Assembly: GCF_020740795.1 (NCBI RefSeq)
Contig: NC_067294.1
Span: forward strand, 434,001-498,000
Origin: Apus apus
Taxonomy: Eukaryota; Chordata; Aves; Apodiformes; Apodidae
Length of the DNA stretch: 64,000 bases
Direction of reading: 5' to 3'
Under the pieces are notes generated by a model. It was given only the letters and a program-made list of their open reading frames with translations, made no database searches and had not been told where the DNA came from. Below, one piece after another: positions 1-13,300 of this stretch (positions within the stretch are counted from its first letter, which is position 1; every line of letters starts with the position of its first letter). The translations under genes were made by a program, and so were the position numbers.

Positions 1-1313
1 CAGCCTCAGGATCATTCTGGAAAGCAACCTGAATCAAAATTCATTAGGATGCATCAGTTCATTAGGAAGAAAACATCTCATCCAGTAGCAAACCAAGCTA
101 CAAATAATCTGAAAGACTGAGTGGGATATCCAATGATATTAACAGCTCAAATACAGGTAAAATGTTCTATGTAATTACAGCCAATTACCTGTTGGCAAGT
201 ATTACACACACTTGCTGCAAAGCCTATTTACAGTACAATAAAATAAAAGATTCCTCCACCAAACAGCATCAGAGCCCTGTGAACTGGGGTATGACTGGAG
301 AGACCCTGGTGCTGACCCCAGAGCTCTTTAACCTCCTGACAGGCTGCTGCTGTCACAGGAGGTACAACACAAAGCTTCACACATTCCCAAAGCAGCATTA
401 TCTAACTGTCTTGAATAAGACTATTTTTCTCTAAAAATTCATCACAGGAATAAAAATGTATCTTGGACTTTCTAGCAGAACAGCTGAGCATGTTTTACAT
501 GCACTATTTCATCAGCAAGGTGCAGAAAGCACCAAAGCATCTTTTTGGCTAAGACACAGAATTAGCAAGTGCAGAGCCTTCCCAGTTATGTCTTTTTAGA
601 TCTCCAAGGACCTAAGGGGCAACTGTTTTGTCTAGAAAAATAAATGGAAATTAAACACTATTTTAACCGTCTAACTACCCATGTTTTGCTTGTACAGTGC
701 TTTTCCCCTTGCTACAGTGCAAGGAACAGCACTGATCTGCAGCCAGCTCTAGGATGCCAAGTGGTAATAAACTGATGCACATAGAGACTCTTCTGAAGCA
801 TAATATAAACCTTGGCTATGAAATACTGTAGGACTATCATGCAGGACAGAAATCTTTAGAAGATGTCTTACAGAAATTATACACAAGTTGCTGAAAAACT
901 TGAGTTGGTTTAGATCCTGTTAATCTGCAAGCCTTCCAAATTAAGCAAGGCCTCATGAAGGCAGAAGCCAACACACTTCTACAGGATTAGGATAATAATA
1001 CAGAGTAGACCAAGAAAAGGATTAATTGAATTTGATCATGTACTCTCCCAGTTAGCCTCCTAAGGCTTCCCGAGGAATGCAGATCAGCGGCAGTATTCAA
1101 GAAGGCTTCAGGGAAAATAAAATACCCACATACAGGCATAAAACTTAACTTTTTTTTACCTGAATATTTACAATAGTCCCAAATTTGCTGAAATGTTCAT
1201 TGAGCTGTGTAATATTGTTCAATTCTGGTGGGATTTTTCGGACTTCTAATTTTGTATTTGTATACTGATTCTTCTTCAAAAATCCTGGCTTATTCTGGTT
1301 GTTATTTGCTTGC
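1..1313 (-). CDS. RBM27: RBM27 coding exons 11-12 (start of RRM; exon 12 cut by window edge)
   Basis: Exon 11 is 1160-1313 and encodes NKPGFLKKNQYTNTKLEV followed by NEHFSKFGTIVNIQ. Exon 12 occupies bases 28 down to 1 and encodes VAFQNDPEA, matching the family's VAFKGDPEA. Its acceptor is TTTTGATTCAG. Together they form the first half of the RRM: beta-1 at LEVRKIP (526-532), the helix at LNEHF and the second strand at GTIVNIQVAF. The second half lies outside the window. Confidence 0.93.
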
Positions 1314-4300
1314 CTAGAGAAAATAAGAGAAGATAGTAATTTAGTCGTACATATATTTAAGTAAGGCAACAAATGTTAACACTCTTTTAACTTCTATTTT
1401 TCTTAAAAAAAAATCTGCGCTTTAGACATAAACAAAGAAGAGCTGCTCCCACCACTAAACATTTAGTCTCCATATTAGGTGGACACAGATTTTCTGACCC
1501 AGCCAGCTCCAATTATAGGGATTAGTGAATAGCAATATTCACAGCCTTGATAGCAACAAAGTGCATTCCAATCAGTTGTTCATTCTTACTTTCCCAGCCA
1601 CGGTTTCTTCAGTGGTGGACATTCCATGCTACCTGGAGATCTCTTCCTGCTGTCTGGCTCAAGGACAACTCTAGTTACATTGCTGCTATTATTCGTAATG
1701 GGAATGGGAGGTTCAGTCTGGATGATAATATTGGCAGCTGGAGGAAAGGAAAGAGGCCTCTGTTATTCACCACACACCAGAGACAGCAGGAAAACTTCCA
1801 CTTGAACAGCAAAACAGGACTGAGTTGAAAACCACAAAAATTAGTAAGACTTTATCAAATTGGTCAGTTTTGTAGATGAAAGTTACTTCAGAGATCACTT
1901 GCTAGCCTAACTAAACAACTTCAGAAAACATTTAGTCCTGCCAGCAGGGATGAGATTTTTGCCTTTAAGATTAGTATTATCTTGAAGAAACAAACCTAAA
2001 CTCCATCTTTTAGTTACTGAAAATTCAGATTCTATAGAAGAGGGGGGGGGGAAAAAAGGAAAAAGAAAAAAAGGAGGAAAAGAAACAGGGCTAGGGTGCC
2101 AGTCTTCAGCAACAAGGCATGGGCTGGATAAACAACCAACTTTCCCTGTATTAACCCTTGACAGTGAAAGGCAACCAAGAACCTGTTCCTCCCACTGCTA
2201 TCCTGTTTCCTTCCCTCCATACAGTTTTCAGCAACAAACTGCTAATTAAGCCCAACTATGGCATGAAATTATACTCTTGGATTAAAGTTTGAAGAAACTC
2301 CTACAAACACAAAGCAAAAACACCAGATCACAGTTTGCCAAGTGTTTATTTACAACCTTTTCAAGATCAGGCTATTGCTGTTGGTCTCCTGTGTGTGCCA
2401 AATATTCAACTCCTAAAAAGAAGTCTGAGTTACAAGTCAATTTTCTACAGCTTTTATATATTCCGGAGCTCTGCTGAGTGGTGAGAACTGGTGAGAACAA
2501 AGACTGGGCATTTTTGGCACAGTTTTAATCTTACTTCAGAGGATGATTTTAGAGCAAACCTTTCATACACTTGACAAAGAGAGAAAACCAAGTGGCCTGA
2601 AGCACCACTGCTGAACGGTCACCCATGCCTTACAGCTGGAATGGGTTCTTAGAGAGAATCTGAGGGCCAGAAATACAGCCCCAACCCTGCCTTTGTGATG
2701 TTGACTAAGATGAAAACAGCAACAGCGATTTCTGCAATAATATTTAACTGTATTATTCATAGAATGAGTCACTGGAAGGAAATATTGAAAAAATATCTCT
2801 CTCTTAGCTACTGAGTAAGAAACATTGATGTGTAACAGTAAACACTGACATTTAACATCTTCTCTTTTAGGAACTGGAGTAGGAAAGCAGGAGGGAAAGA
2901 AAATTATGCTAACAGAACAAAATTTTTTTTAAAGAGCCTTGGATTGTTCTCTCCCCTATAAGATATTTCATACATGTCACCTCTAAGAGACTACATCCAC
3001 ATCCACCCAGTTAAGGACATGGAATTACTTAAACAGCGACTGGTTTCCACAGGCTAGGAGAAGGGGAATGATATCTGCAGTGCTCACTTAGAGAGCACCT
3101 GGCTGCCAGACCACCAAGCACAAACACATCCCACCACTGCTCCCCTCCTTGCTGCCACCATGACAGCTGAGGCAAGTAGTGCAGATCATCACTTCTGTGC
3201 CCCAGGTCCTAAACACACCCTTGGCAAACCAAAAGCAGTCTTCAGACCGTACTGCTTAAAACCATCTTTCTGCTCCATTTTTCTTTCAAGAAGCACCCAG
3301 CACCCAAAAAATGCCTTCACAAGCTAAAGAGGAATAAAAACCCAACCAACCCCTTGTAACACCACCAAGTGAGTGGTTAGTTTTAATCCAAAAGGCTGCT
3401 TTGACTTTAGTGTGGTCATAATAGTATTTTTTAAAGGGTAGAGATGTCTGAAAACTGCTCTGAAACACTAGATCAGTGTGAGAAACTATCACTTTCAGCC
3501 TGAAAAGGGGGAAAATAAGTATGACGGTCTTGGACAAAAATAGCAACAGCAATGACTGGAAACCCTTCCTACCTCTTGGATTTGTATCCATCTCCCCAGA
3601 TGTTAGGCCAATTAGATTTGGACGCTGCGTTTGTGCTCTCGTAAAGAACTGTCGGTACTGAGATCTACCAGCACTGGTAATACTAGGAGCTTCAGGGTTA
3701 TAGCCATCTGGCTCATATGTATCTATAAAAAAAGGAGAGAAATGAAAGGAGTTTTCAAATGAGTTTAAGACTCAGGGTTAATTTTCCTTTAAGGAAATGC
3801 ATGGATGTCCAAGAATCGAAGCTGTTGGGTATGAAGAGAAGAGAGAAGAGGTGGTACCGCCAGCGTGTGTAGCCATGCAAAACCCTCAGCTGACCCTTAC
3901 ACCCAGCTCTGTCTGGGCACGTTCTCCTCGGGGCTTTGGTCTGATTGTTACTGTTGGTACAAGTGCATCAGTCACACTGAGTGTTGAAAAGGAACGAGGT
4001 GTCTGTCTGACAACCTTCACAACCTCTGACAGTGTCTCAAGGGGAGCAACAACAGATTCATTTCAGGCATTTATTCTGTAGGGCTTAAGATACAAAGAGA
4101 TTTTCAGTCTTTGCTGCCCAGCAGACTAGTTTACTTCAGAAAAGGATTTTTTGAGAAAAATGTACTTAGATGATTCCAATCAAAGAAAGCTGAGAAATCA
4201 GGTAATTTGACCAATACTTACCTATTAAATTATCTTAATTTTTGTAAGAGTGAAATCAGCTACCTAGCTCCAGGAAGGCACTAATGATTATTTTACTTAA

Positions 4301-7300
4301 GAGGGGTAACCATGAGAACACAAGATAACAGAACCGACTCAAACTGCTCCTCCAGCCCAAGGTTCAAATCAAGGATGATGCCTTTTTCCAAAACACAAAA
4401 GCTACACAAGAACTAGAATGAATAAAGTCTATGAAAAGCCTCCACAGAAACACAGTACATCCAGGAACAGAAATGAATGCCTACACATGGGGACTTGACA
4501 GACTTGAATCACTCTAGATTTCAGCTCCTTATTCCACAGCAACCATGAAGACTCTACACTTAAAACTATGCCCCAGAATATTGGTGCTGATGTTTCACAG
4601 TTTAGTTCCAGACTCTGCCAAGAACTTTCATTAACTTTGCACAAGCTGAACCACCAGCTTCTCCTCCAGGACTCGCATACAACTGATTGCAAGAGGGCAA
4701 CCAGCAGTTGTTACCACACCAGTCCAAGGACAGGACATGGCAATCTCCACATGCTCTGGAGAACAGAATTGTGTGGTGCAACTGAAGCCAGTGATGCCCT
4801 GTGAGCTAAGACAGACAGAACCATCCATTAGAAGTGGTGAAGCTGAAAGAATCTGATGGCAACATCTAAATGTCTGGAGATAACTAAACAGATTATCTCA
4901 CAAGATATTGAGTGACTGAATTTCTGAAAAGCATGGGATTCACAAAGGAAATGATATGGATCATGAACTGGAGTCCTCCTTTGAACGAAATCCAGAAAAT
5001 ATTTTTTAAAAAAACAGGTGGGAATATTGTAAAATATTGAGATGTAATGATCTTGTTTTGCTCATGTAAGACATGGAAATGTCATTATACTCCTTTCTTC
5101 ATGAAAGAAATACAAGCTTTGTCGGATCTAAACTGCACAATCTAGGACTCTCCAGGTTTTTTTGATACTTTCCCTCATGAAAACCCACTTTCGAAAAATC
5201 TGAGCTGTGTTGAGATGGACATGTCCTTTGAAAGCCATCCACTTTTTTAAGTTAGAAAGCTAGAACTTAGTCAAATCTGGAAAGAAAAAAAAAAAGATAG
5301 AAAGAATGTACTAAAGTATATCAAGACTGTAAAGACTATTGTGATACACAGCTGAAAAAAAATAAATCTCTCTCATCTGCAGTAACCAAAACTGGACTGG
5401 GATAGAGAGCAAGTTCAACAGTAATTACAGGTTTGCAGATGCACCCTTTGCTTACTAAATAGCTTTAAGATGAGGGGATCCCTTTCTTATGCAACAATCC
5501 TATTGCTTTGAGCATATGAAACTCAAAGGAAGCTCCCCACAAATGACCCCTCCCCAGAGGGTGACAGGACACCCCTGCTGCCTCTCACAGGAACAACAGA
5601 CCATGCACTGACCACCAAGAAAGCCATCAGACTTCTTTTTAGATGTCTATATACTGGAGGAAGACACAGAGGTAATAATTTCTAATCATACATCAGCAGA
5701 GGAATTTTAAAACATGTATCCCCAGCAGATTTTAAAAAAGGTAAGTGCTTACGTTCCGTAACTGTGTAGAGCAGGTTCTGGGGTAGAGGAGGAGGCAGCC
5801 TTGCTCCCACGGGTGCAAGAGTGGGCACTGCACTTGTCCCAGGCTGGTCACGGTTATTTACCAAACTTGACTGTGTTAAAGGTGGTCCTAGAATGACATC
5901 ATAGAAGAGAACACTAAGAGCTGCAACTCCACAGATAAAGCGTACAAACAGTTCAGTGCAATTTGTGTATTTCTTGCTTTGAGTAAGGTGAAAACTCCAA
6001 ATATTTACAATCCCTTTACAACAAAAGTAAACTAAGAAGCCCTGTTCAGGTCAGTTGCTCTGATTTCAACAGCTTTTCTCCTTCCCAGAAAGGACAAAGC
6101 TTTAAGAAAAAAAGAAAAGAAAAACAACAACAAAAAAAGAGAGAAGTGTATTTTCCTCCCCAGAGGTTTATTATTGCTAGAGCTGGCATTAGCTAAAGCA
6201 GCTCCTCCCTCAGCTCTGCCATGGATAATCAAGGCTAGCTCAGAGCAAGAGATTGTATCAGCAACATTTGGTTTACAGTTCTCAAACAAGAACTACGGGA
6301 CAAAAAGGCAGTCACAGACAAGGAGTCTGTCTAGCTATTTTTGCTTTGTTTGCACCATACAGTATACCTACATTCCTACTGACCATATGGCCAAAACAGG
6401 ACAGTGAGTTACACTACACAAATTATCAGGACACAAATACATCAGAGAGCACTGTGAGTTCCCTCCACACCAAGCCAATTCCTCCCACTAAAAGGCTCAT
6501 GCAAAGTTTAGGGTGAATCCCATATAAAATTGCCTCTCATCCCATAGCTGTTGCTATTTGATCGACTATCACAGCATTCCAGTGTCACTGGAATAGAGAG
6601 TACTGACACAGAGTAATCACGTACCTAATATTCTGTTTCTTCATAGAATTTACATTGTAAGATGCAGTAGAATAACAAAAAAGGCTACAAAGTCTCAGAG
6701 ATCCGAGCCTTGAGCCAAAATAGATCTTAGATGTATCCATTATCTGCTACCAAAAAGCAATACATAATACAGCCCAAACATAAATTTATTAGAACTTTTA
6801 CGAGATTAAATCTCAACATTATTGCATTAGGAAAAAAACCATCTAGTAATCCAATTTTTACTGGTCAATCCAAAAAGCACCAGGGTTAGGACATAATATG
6901 AAAGACACCCCCTCTGCCTCCCTGCCCAACAGATCTATTTCAGTTTGCAGTGCTGGAAACGTCATATTTGACAGGCTGATTTTCTGGAATTATTTTGGCA
7001 GTATTTTGAATAGCACAGAGCTATCAAAGAAACTTGAGGTCATCACTTTGAATATACACAGATTTTCCAGAAAGAGGCATCATTTTAGCTTGGTGACATA
7101 AAGGAACACAGAACCATATTCTGACTTACTTGGTACAGGAAGCACGACAGGAGGTGGTGCCTGGGGATGAGCTTGTGGAACTGGCAACCTTATGTTACGA
7201 GCTGGCCCTGGCAAGGGGGGCAGAAGCATTCCAGGAGGAGGAGGAAGTCCCGGAGGTGGTGGAGGAAAAGGAATCATACTTGGCAAGGAAACTTCATCTA

Positions 7301-10300
7301 CTACTAAAGGATCATTTCCATGATCAAACTGGCAAAGATCACCAAGCACACAAAACCCTCGCTCTGCAAAACAGAACATTTAATAATCTTTTTAGGAAAA
7401 AATAAAAGGTTAGTGGTCAATGATTTGTAGCATCTGTTTTTTTTTGCTGGAATTTCTTACTAATGAAAACAGGCAATCACTGATCCAACACTGCATTATC
7501 AGATGAGGCTTAAAAATAATTAAAATTAGAATAATCTTCCATAAAAGCATATAAACATGCATGTATCCATCATAAAAGACGTAGAAAAAAGTCATGCAGA
7601 AATACTAACTGTTTTATATTAAAAACATGCACTGCAATCTTTATCAGAGCTGCCAGTGGTTGAAATACTTGCCAAGCATCCACAGAATTGTGACCAAACT
7701 CCCTATGCTCTTATCCAGCAACAGTCAGATTGTAAGTAAACTGCTTCCAGTAAGACTAGTTATTTCTCCAGTAAAATACAGATCATAAATGCATCTTTTA
7801 CATTCAAGGTATACTCTAAATGCTACTGCATTTTTACTTGCTGCCTACGTTTAGTGAATACCTAAAAAAAGATTCACAGAATAACTGAAACAAGGTGAAA
7901 AACTGAAAACTAAGAAGCAGATAATTTACCATCGTAATCGCGACATCTTCTTTTAGGAGGAGGGTTTCTGCCAAATGAAGTGGGATTGCTGTGATTGTTA
8001 TAGAAATTTGACCAGCTCTCTGTTGTGTTTTCCAGATGGTGCGCAGGTGCAATCACAGTGACAGCACTGGGAATAGCCTGTGCAGAGGAATACTGCTCGG
8101 AGGATTTACTGGGAGACGCGGGCACTGGGTTATATGAGCCTTCAACATCATTTCTTTCACTCTTGAATTTGGATCTCTCGCGGTGCTCTGTTTAAAAAAA
8201 GTAAAAATGAGAAAAAGTCTTCCTGTTTCGTTCTGTATATCAGAGCCTTGGAAAAAAGCTACTGCACAAAAGCATAAACATTTCCTTAAATATTCAGTAT
8301 TTTGCACGTTAAACTGTTCTTGAAGGAGCTTAGTCTTAGCAATGGAATAAGAACTAAACATAAGACAAACAGGGTTTTAACTTCAGAAATCTAAACATTT
8401 TATTTGCAAAATGCACATTTATTCCTCTACTCCTTATTCCATTCTGGATTACAGCTCTCTCTTTTAAACCAGAAAGAGGGAGGAAAAAGCCTGAAAAAAC
8501 AAACCTAACTGTCCCCCCCGCCCAATGTGGCCTCAACATGTGCTGAAATCCGTTGTAATCTGTGCCTCTTATTTTTCCAACCGACCTGGGAAAGCACCTT
8601 CAGTTACAGAAAAACCTTCTCTAAAAAAATATACAGTAACAAAATGAAAAGGGAGGTACACTATTTTGCAAAAAACCTAGATCTTTGGAAAAAAAGAAAA
8701 AAACCCACACACAGCACAAAAGTACCAACTACTGATCTCCACTGGTATACACCTGTGGATAAATCAAGAGGTTAGCAAAGAAAAAAACAATCCCCTTAAT
8801 TGTTCTACTCCAAAGAACAGCATCTTAGTTAATAACTTCAGGAAAACAAAGCTCTCAAAGTTTCCTCCAGCTTCTCAAGGACTTCTGCAGCCTGCCAGGA
8901 GACCCCACACCATGAACACGAGATGAGCTGCAGGAGCAGCACCTCGGGTGCTCACCAGCACTTCTGGCCTCCCTGTCCTTGCTCCTGCCCCGGCTGCGGC
9001 TGCGGCTCCGGCTCAGCCCGCGGCTCTTGCTGCGGCTCTTGCTCCTGCCGCGCCGCCAGCCCGACTTCTCCCGGTACGAGTCGCTCCGCTCGTAGTACCT
9101 GTCGTAGTCCCTCCACTTCCCATCGTCTCTCTTTTTCTCTCTGGTTCTAGAAAACACATTGTTTATGAAAAGAGGCACCCAACTAAAAAAATAAGCTTGT
9201 GAGAGAACACTGTTCATCCTTCCCATCCGACCCGGGCAGCGAAACGCTCCAGTCAGAACGGCCCTAATTACACTAGAAAAGGACAGGATCTCAAACTGAA
9301 TCACTAATTAGTAGAAACCAGCAAAGGAAGGACTAAGCAGAATTGGAAAGGTGAAGAAGTTAGATGACCAAAACAGGGTATGTTTTAAAAGTGATGCTCA
9401 CACTGTGTCAACAATCCCTCCACCCCTAAAGACTGCCAACACTGCTTTTTAATTTATGTAACAGAGGAAACAGAACTGATGACATTCCCAGGTATTAACA
9501 CTTGAAACAGACTGACATTTTTTTGGAAGAGACCCACTTCTAGTCAAGGGCCCTCATGCATGTCATCAGCATACAAATAACATTGCAAATAGAAAAAGTT
9601 GGGAAGAAGTGACTATTTTTATGAAAAAATCACTACCTGCGAGGTAAAAATCCCCAGGGACAGACTGCCAGCAAACACAGAAGAGCTTAATATTTTGGTT
9701 CAGAACTAACCTTTGCTCACTGGTGTCTCCACGGCTTCTCTGTGGACTGGAATACTTCTTTTTCCTGCTATCCCGCTCTTCTTCAACTGGCTCTTGAAAA
9801 TTCTGTTTAAGAGACAACTACAAACCAAGGGTGAGTATCACTTTTTTAAAAAAATTAAGAATACAAGACCAAGATTTAGTTCAAGTTACAGTTAATATCC
9901 TGTATAAAAACAACAGGTAAGTGTGACTTGCACAGAGCACTCAAGCACTGCACCTAGAGATTGTTGGGCTTTTTGTTTCAGATCTCTCAGGTTCTTCTGC
10001 AGAAGAGGAGATGCCCCAAAATAAAACTACTTCAATACTTTGTTTTTAAGCAGGATTCATGAAAGATGAAGTTCTCTATCATGCTAGTTAAAGTAAGCAA
10101 CTCAATGAGGTATTTTCTGATCTTGTAACCAGAACACAAATAAGGAGAGCTACTTCTCCAAGTAGGTTTGTCATCAGCTTAACCCTGGAAATAAATGCTT
10201 TAAACAAAAAAACCAAACCCTGTTCCCATGGTTGAACTAGTCACATTTCTTGCTGGCCTAAACCAAAGCAGTTTTAGAGGTCTTGTCAGCTGTACCACTC

Positions 10301-13300
10301 CTGTAAATCACTTTGATCCCATTTTGCACTTTAGCTGGCATTTCACACTGCTTAGAAGTGATTGTAAATTTGGGTGGCAGAAGTTTCCATGCACTGGTTA
10401 AGTCACCTGAAGGTAGCTCTAAACAATCTGTGAGAATTGCAACATTCGTTTGAGAAGTGATCAGAAAACTGTTAAAAGTCTTGTGTAGCTGCAAGTTCCA
10501 TCACCAATGCTACTGCCTCAAACTGTCATGATAATTCTGGGTCTGATCCTCAGATAAGAAAAGGACACCAGAAAGGAAAAACTAAATGGCAACTCAGATG
10601 AAAAAAACCACATATCTTAGACAAGTGATAGCAGATGATATATAATATGCAAAGAGATTTAAGACAACTATGGGAATATTAGTTTACTGTTCTCAAACAC
10701 TTGATTGTTTTCAGTTTTGTCAATAAAACAGAAAGAACTGTTGGCAAATTAATGCTACCTCACTTGTAAAAGTAATTATCCCTCAATATAGAGGCCACCA
10801 TATGTCACTGATTTTAAGCATTATAGAAAGCATTTAAAATAAATGTTATTCCTCACAGAATATACAAAACTGGAAATGTTTTAGCTTCTTTTCCCTCTCT
10901 TCAACCTTTCCAAATCATTGTCACCAGGGATGTCCAAACAGGACTCTGAATGCCATTAATCCAGGTCAAAGACACGCTCTACAGAGGGATTTTAAAACAT
11001 TTTTGTCTGAATATTCTTCCGTTTTCCTTCAGATGCACAGAGAACAGAGATCACTAGTCACAAGAGAGTGGACTTTTCTTACACATTTTGCCTCACAAAC
11101 GTACACGATGGCTAATTTGAAAATTAGAAGCAGGCAGACAGAAAAGGCGATGTTACCTCCTCCTTCACTTCTTCTTTTTCCTGACCTGCAGGCTTCACTT
11201 CTACTTTTGTGGGTTCAAGAGAAGGAAGGTAACTCTTTGAGTAGAGACTTTCAAAAAGTTTATCTACAAAACCTGAAGTTTCTGTGGATGCAGAAGACAA
11301 GAACATATTGTTACGTGCTGATTTAAGGCCACCTTTAGATTTTCCAGAGAAGCTCCTGAAAAAAGTCACCTAGATGGACTGCTCACAGCAGCATCCTAGA
11401 GCAATGAACATCAATTCCATTCCAGGAGCTGAAATCACATTTGTGGAATTGAGGTCGTTCATTTAAACAAAATGAAATTAATCAGGTGTATCAAACACTG
11501 ACTTTTCCTTCAATCTCATTTACAACTTTGAAATGTTCTGTGCAGCAACTATGACCAGAAGTTTTGACCAAGGAACGAGCCCACAGCTGTGCCATTAGCT
11601 ACAGCTACCAGCCTCTTTACAGCAACTTCTATGGGTAAATAATTCACAAAAGACTAACCATCAATTCAATATCAGATTATAAAAAATGCACAATAACTCC
11701 CTCAGTGAGTGCTGGGATTTCAGTTGTTTAAAACTTTGAACTTAAACCAGATTGCTCTGAGAAGCTCATCAAAAGCCTGAAAGATTAACATGGACCAGGT
11801 TTTCAGAAGTTATCAAACATCTGTCAGAGAAACTTCTGGCAGCATGGCTGATACTTCAAAATGAAATTGCTAGCTTTTATTTCAGAGGATTTCCTCCCAC
11901 CCATCACGAACAAGACAAAGTTACACAACTTCATCTTAAGACTTTTTTGTATTTAATCACAAAATGTATTCCTTCACATTGTAAGAATTATTCAAATCAC
12001 AGTAAACAAGTAGTTCAAGGCAACTGAAGGACCCTTTAATTCAAGGTAGCAAGGGCGCCCTATCCCTCCTGCTCTCCCCAGCTAAATGACAAGCACCCAG
12101 CAGATCAAGTGGCAGAGAGCACAGTACCTTTCTGCAGGAAGACATCCAGCTGGTCAGCACAGAAAGCTTTCAGCTCTTTCTCTGGTTTGTCTTTCTTGAC
12201 TAACGCCACGACATAGTTGGCTAAGGCCGAGGGGTCTGCGTCACATCTATGGAGAGAAAGAACCATTCTTGGTGCTGCTGAAGCATGCCAAAACCCCGTG
12301 CTGGACAATCACTGCTGCAGAGGAGCCACCAGGCAGCCCTGGCAACACGTCCGATGCTTTTCCGACATGGCCAGCTTGGCTGCACCGGGATAATGGGGCC
12401 AGGGAAGATTTTCTCCAACCACAGAACAATCTGTGATGTGCCCCCTGGCCCTACCACACCTGACAGTGCTCCCACTCTTCTGCTCCTTCCTGAGCTCTGC
12501 TTAGGAAAAACCACCTTTCCTCTTTTTTACAGTATTACAGTGGTTGTAAAGTATTAAAACATGACAACCATGAAAAGCAGTTCAGAAAGCTGGATCACAA
12601 AAGCACACTTTCAGCATGCACACAGATACATCCTGTACAGCTTGAGTCACTGTGCTTAACACACCTGGGGGTTTCCTTCCTCAAGGATTATTTCCATGCC
12701 TACAGACTATACAACATTTCTTTAACACTGGTAAAATGTTGAAAGGGGTGCAATTATCAATACAGATCCACTCTCTGCACTACCCAAGCCCTTATCTAGC
12801 TTCATGAACACCAAAACCAGACAACTTTGTGCAGCAAAACTCTGCCACTAATCTTTAAATTGGATATTGCTTTAGATTCCATTATTCAGCTACTAGAAAA
12901 ACATTCCAAGTATGAACTAGATTAAGAGTGTCAAATCATTAAGCAACAGCTCCTCGTTTTGCCTCTCAAAAGATGCAGATGCAAGCTATCAGGTGGCAGG
13001 CAGGAACCCAAAACACTGATGATTTAAACAGGTAATTCTTTTTAAGATTAACAGTTAGGGAACATTAACTATGGATATAGAAGGAAATAGTTTGAAGTAT
13101 AGTACCAAAATAGAAAACAGTACAAAATAGAAAATAGTACCAAATAAAAAACCCATCCAGAAAACACAAACACGATGCAGAAAGCCATGCAGGTGTCAAC
13201 TGGCTAGAGAAAATGAGAATCCTCATGAGCAGCCAACCAAGCAGCTCCACTCCAAATTAGTTTCTGGCTGTTTCCAGCACCTGATGAAAGCCATGCTAAA

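Noticed and set aside
4429-4828. Open frames on both strands in the RBM27 exon 8-9 intron, examined as the missing mammalian cassette
   Set aside because: Neither strand resembles the expected Pro/Leu/Ser-rich segment, and no phase-compatible splice sites frame them.
7130-7405. Plus-strand open frame opposite RBM27 exon 7
   Set aside because: It is the antisense of the proline-rich coding exon; the Glu-rich translation is a by-product of the opposite-strand codons.
8923-9202. Plus-strand Cys- and Ala-rich open frames opposite RBM27 exon 5
   Set aside because: They are shadows of the Arg-Ser-coding exon on the minus strand.
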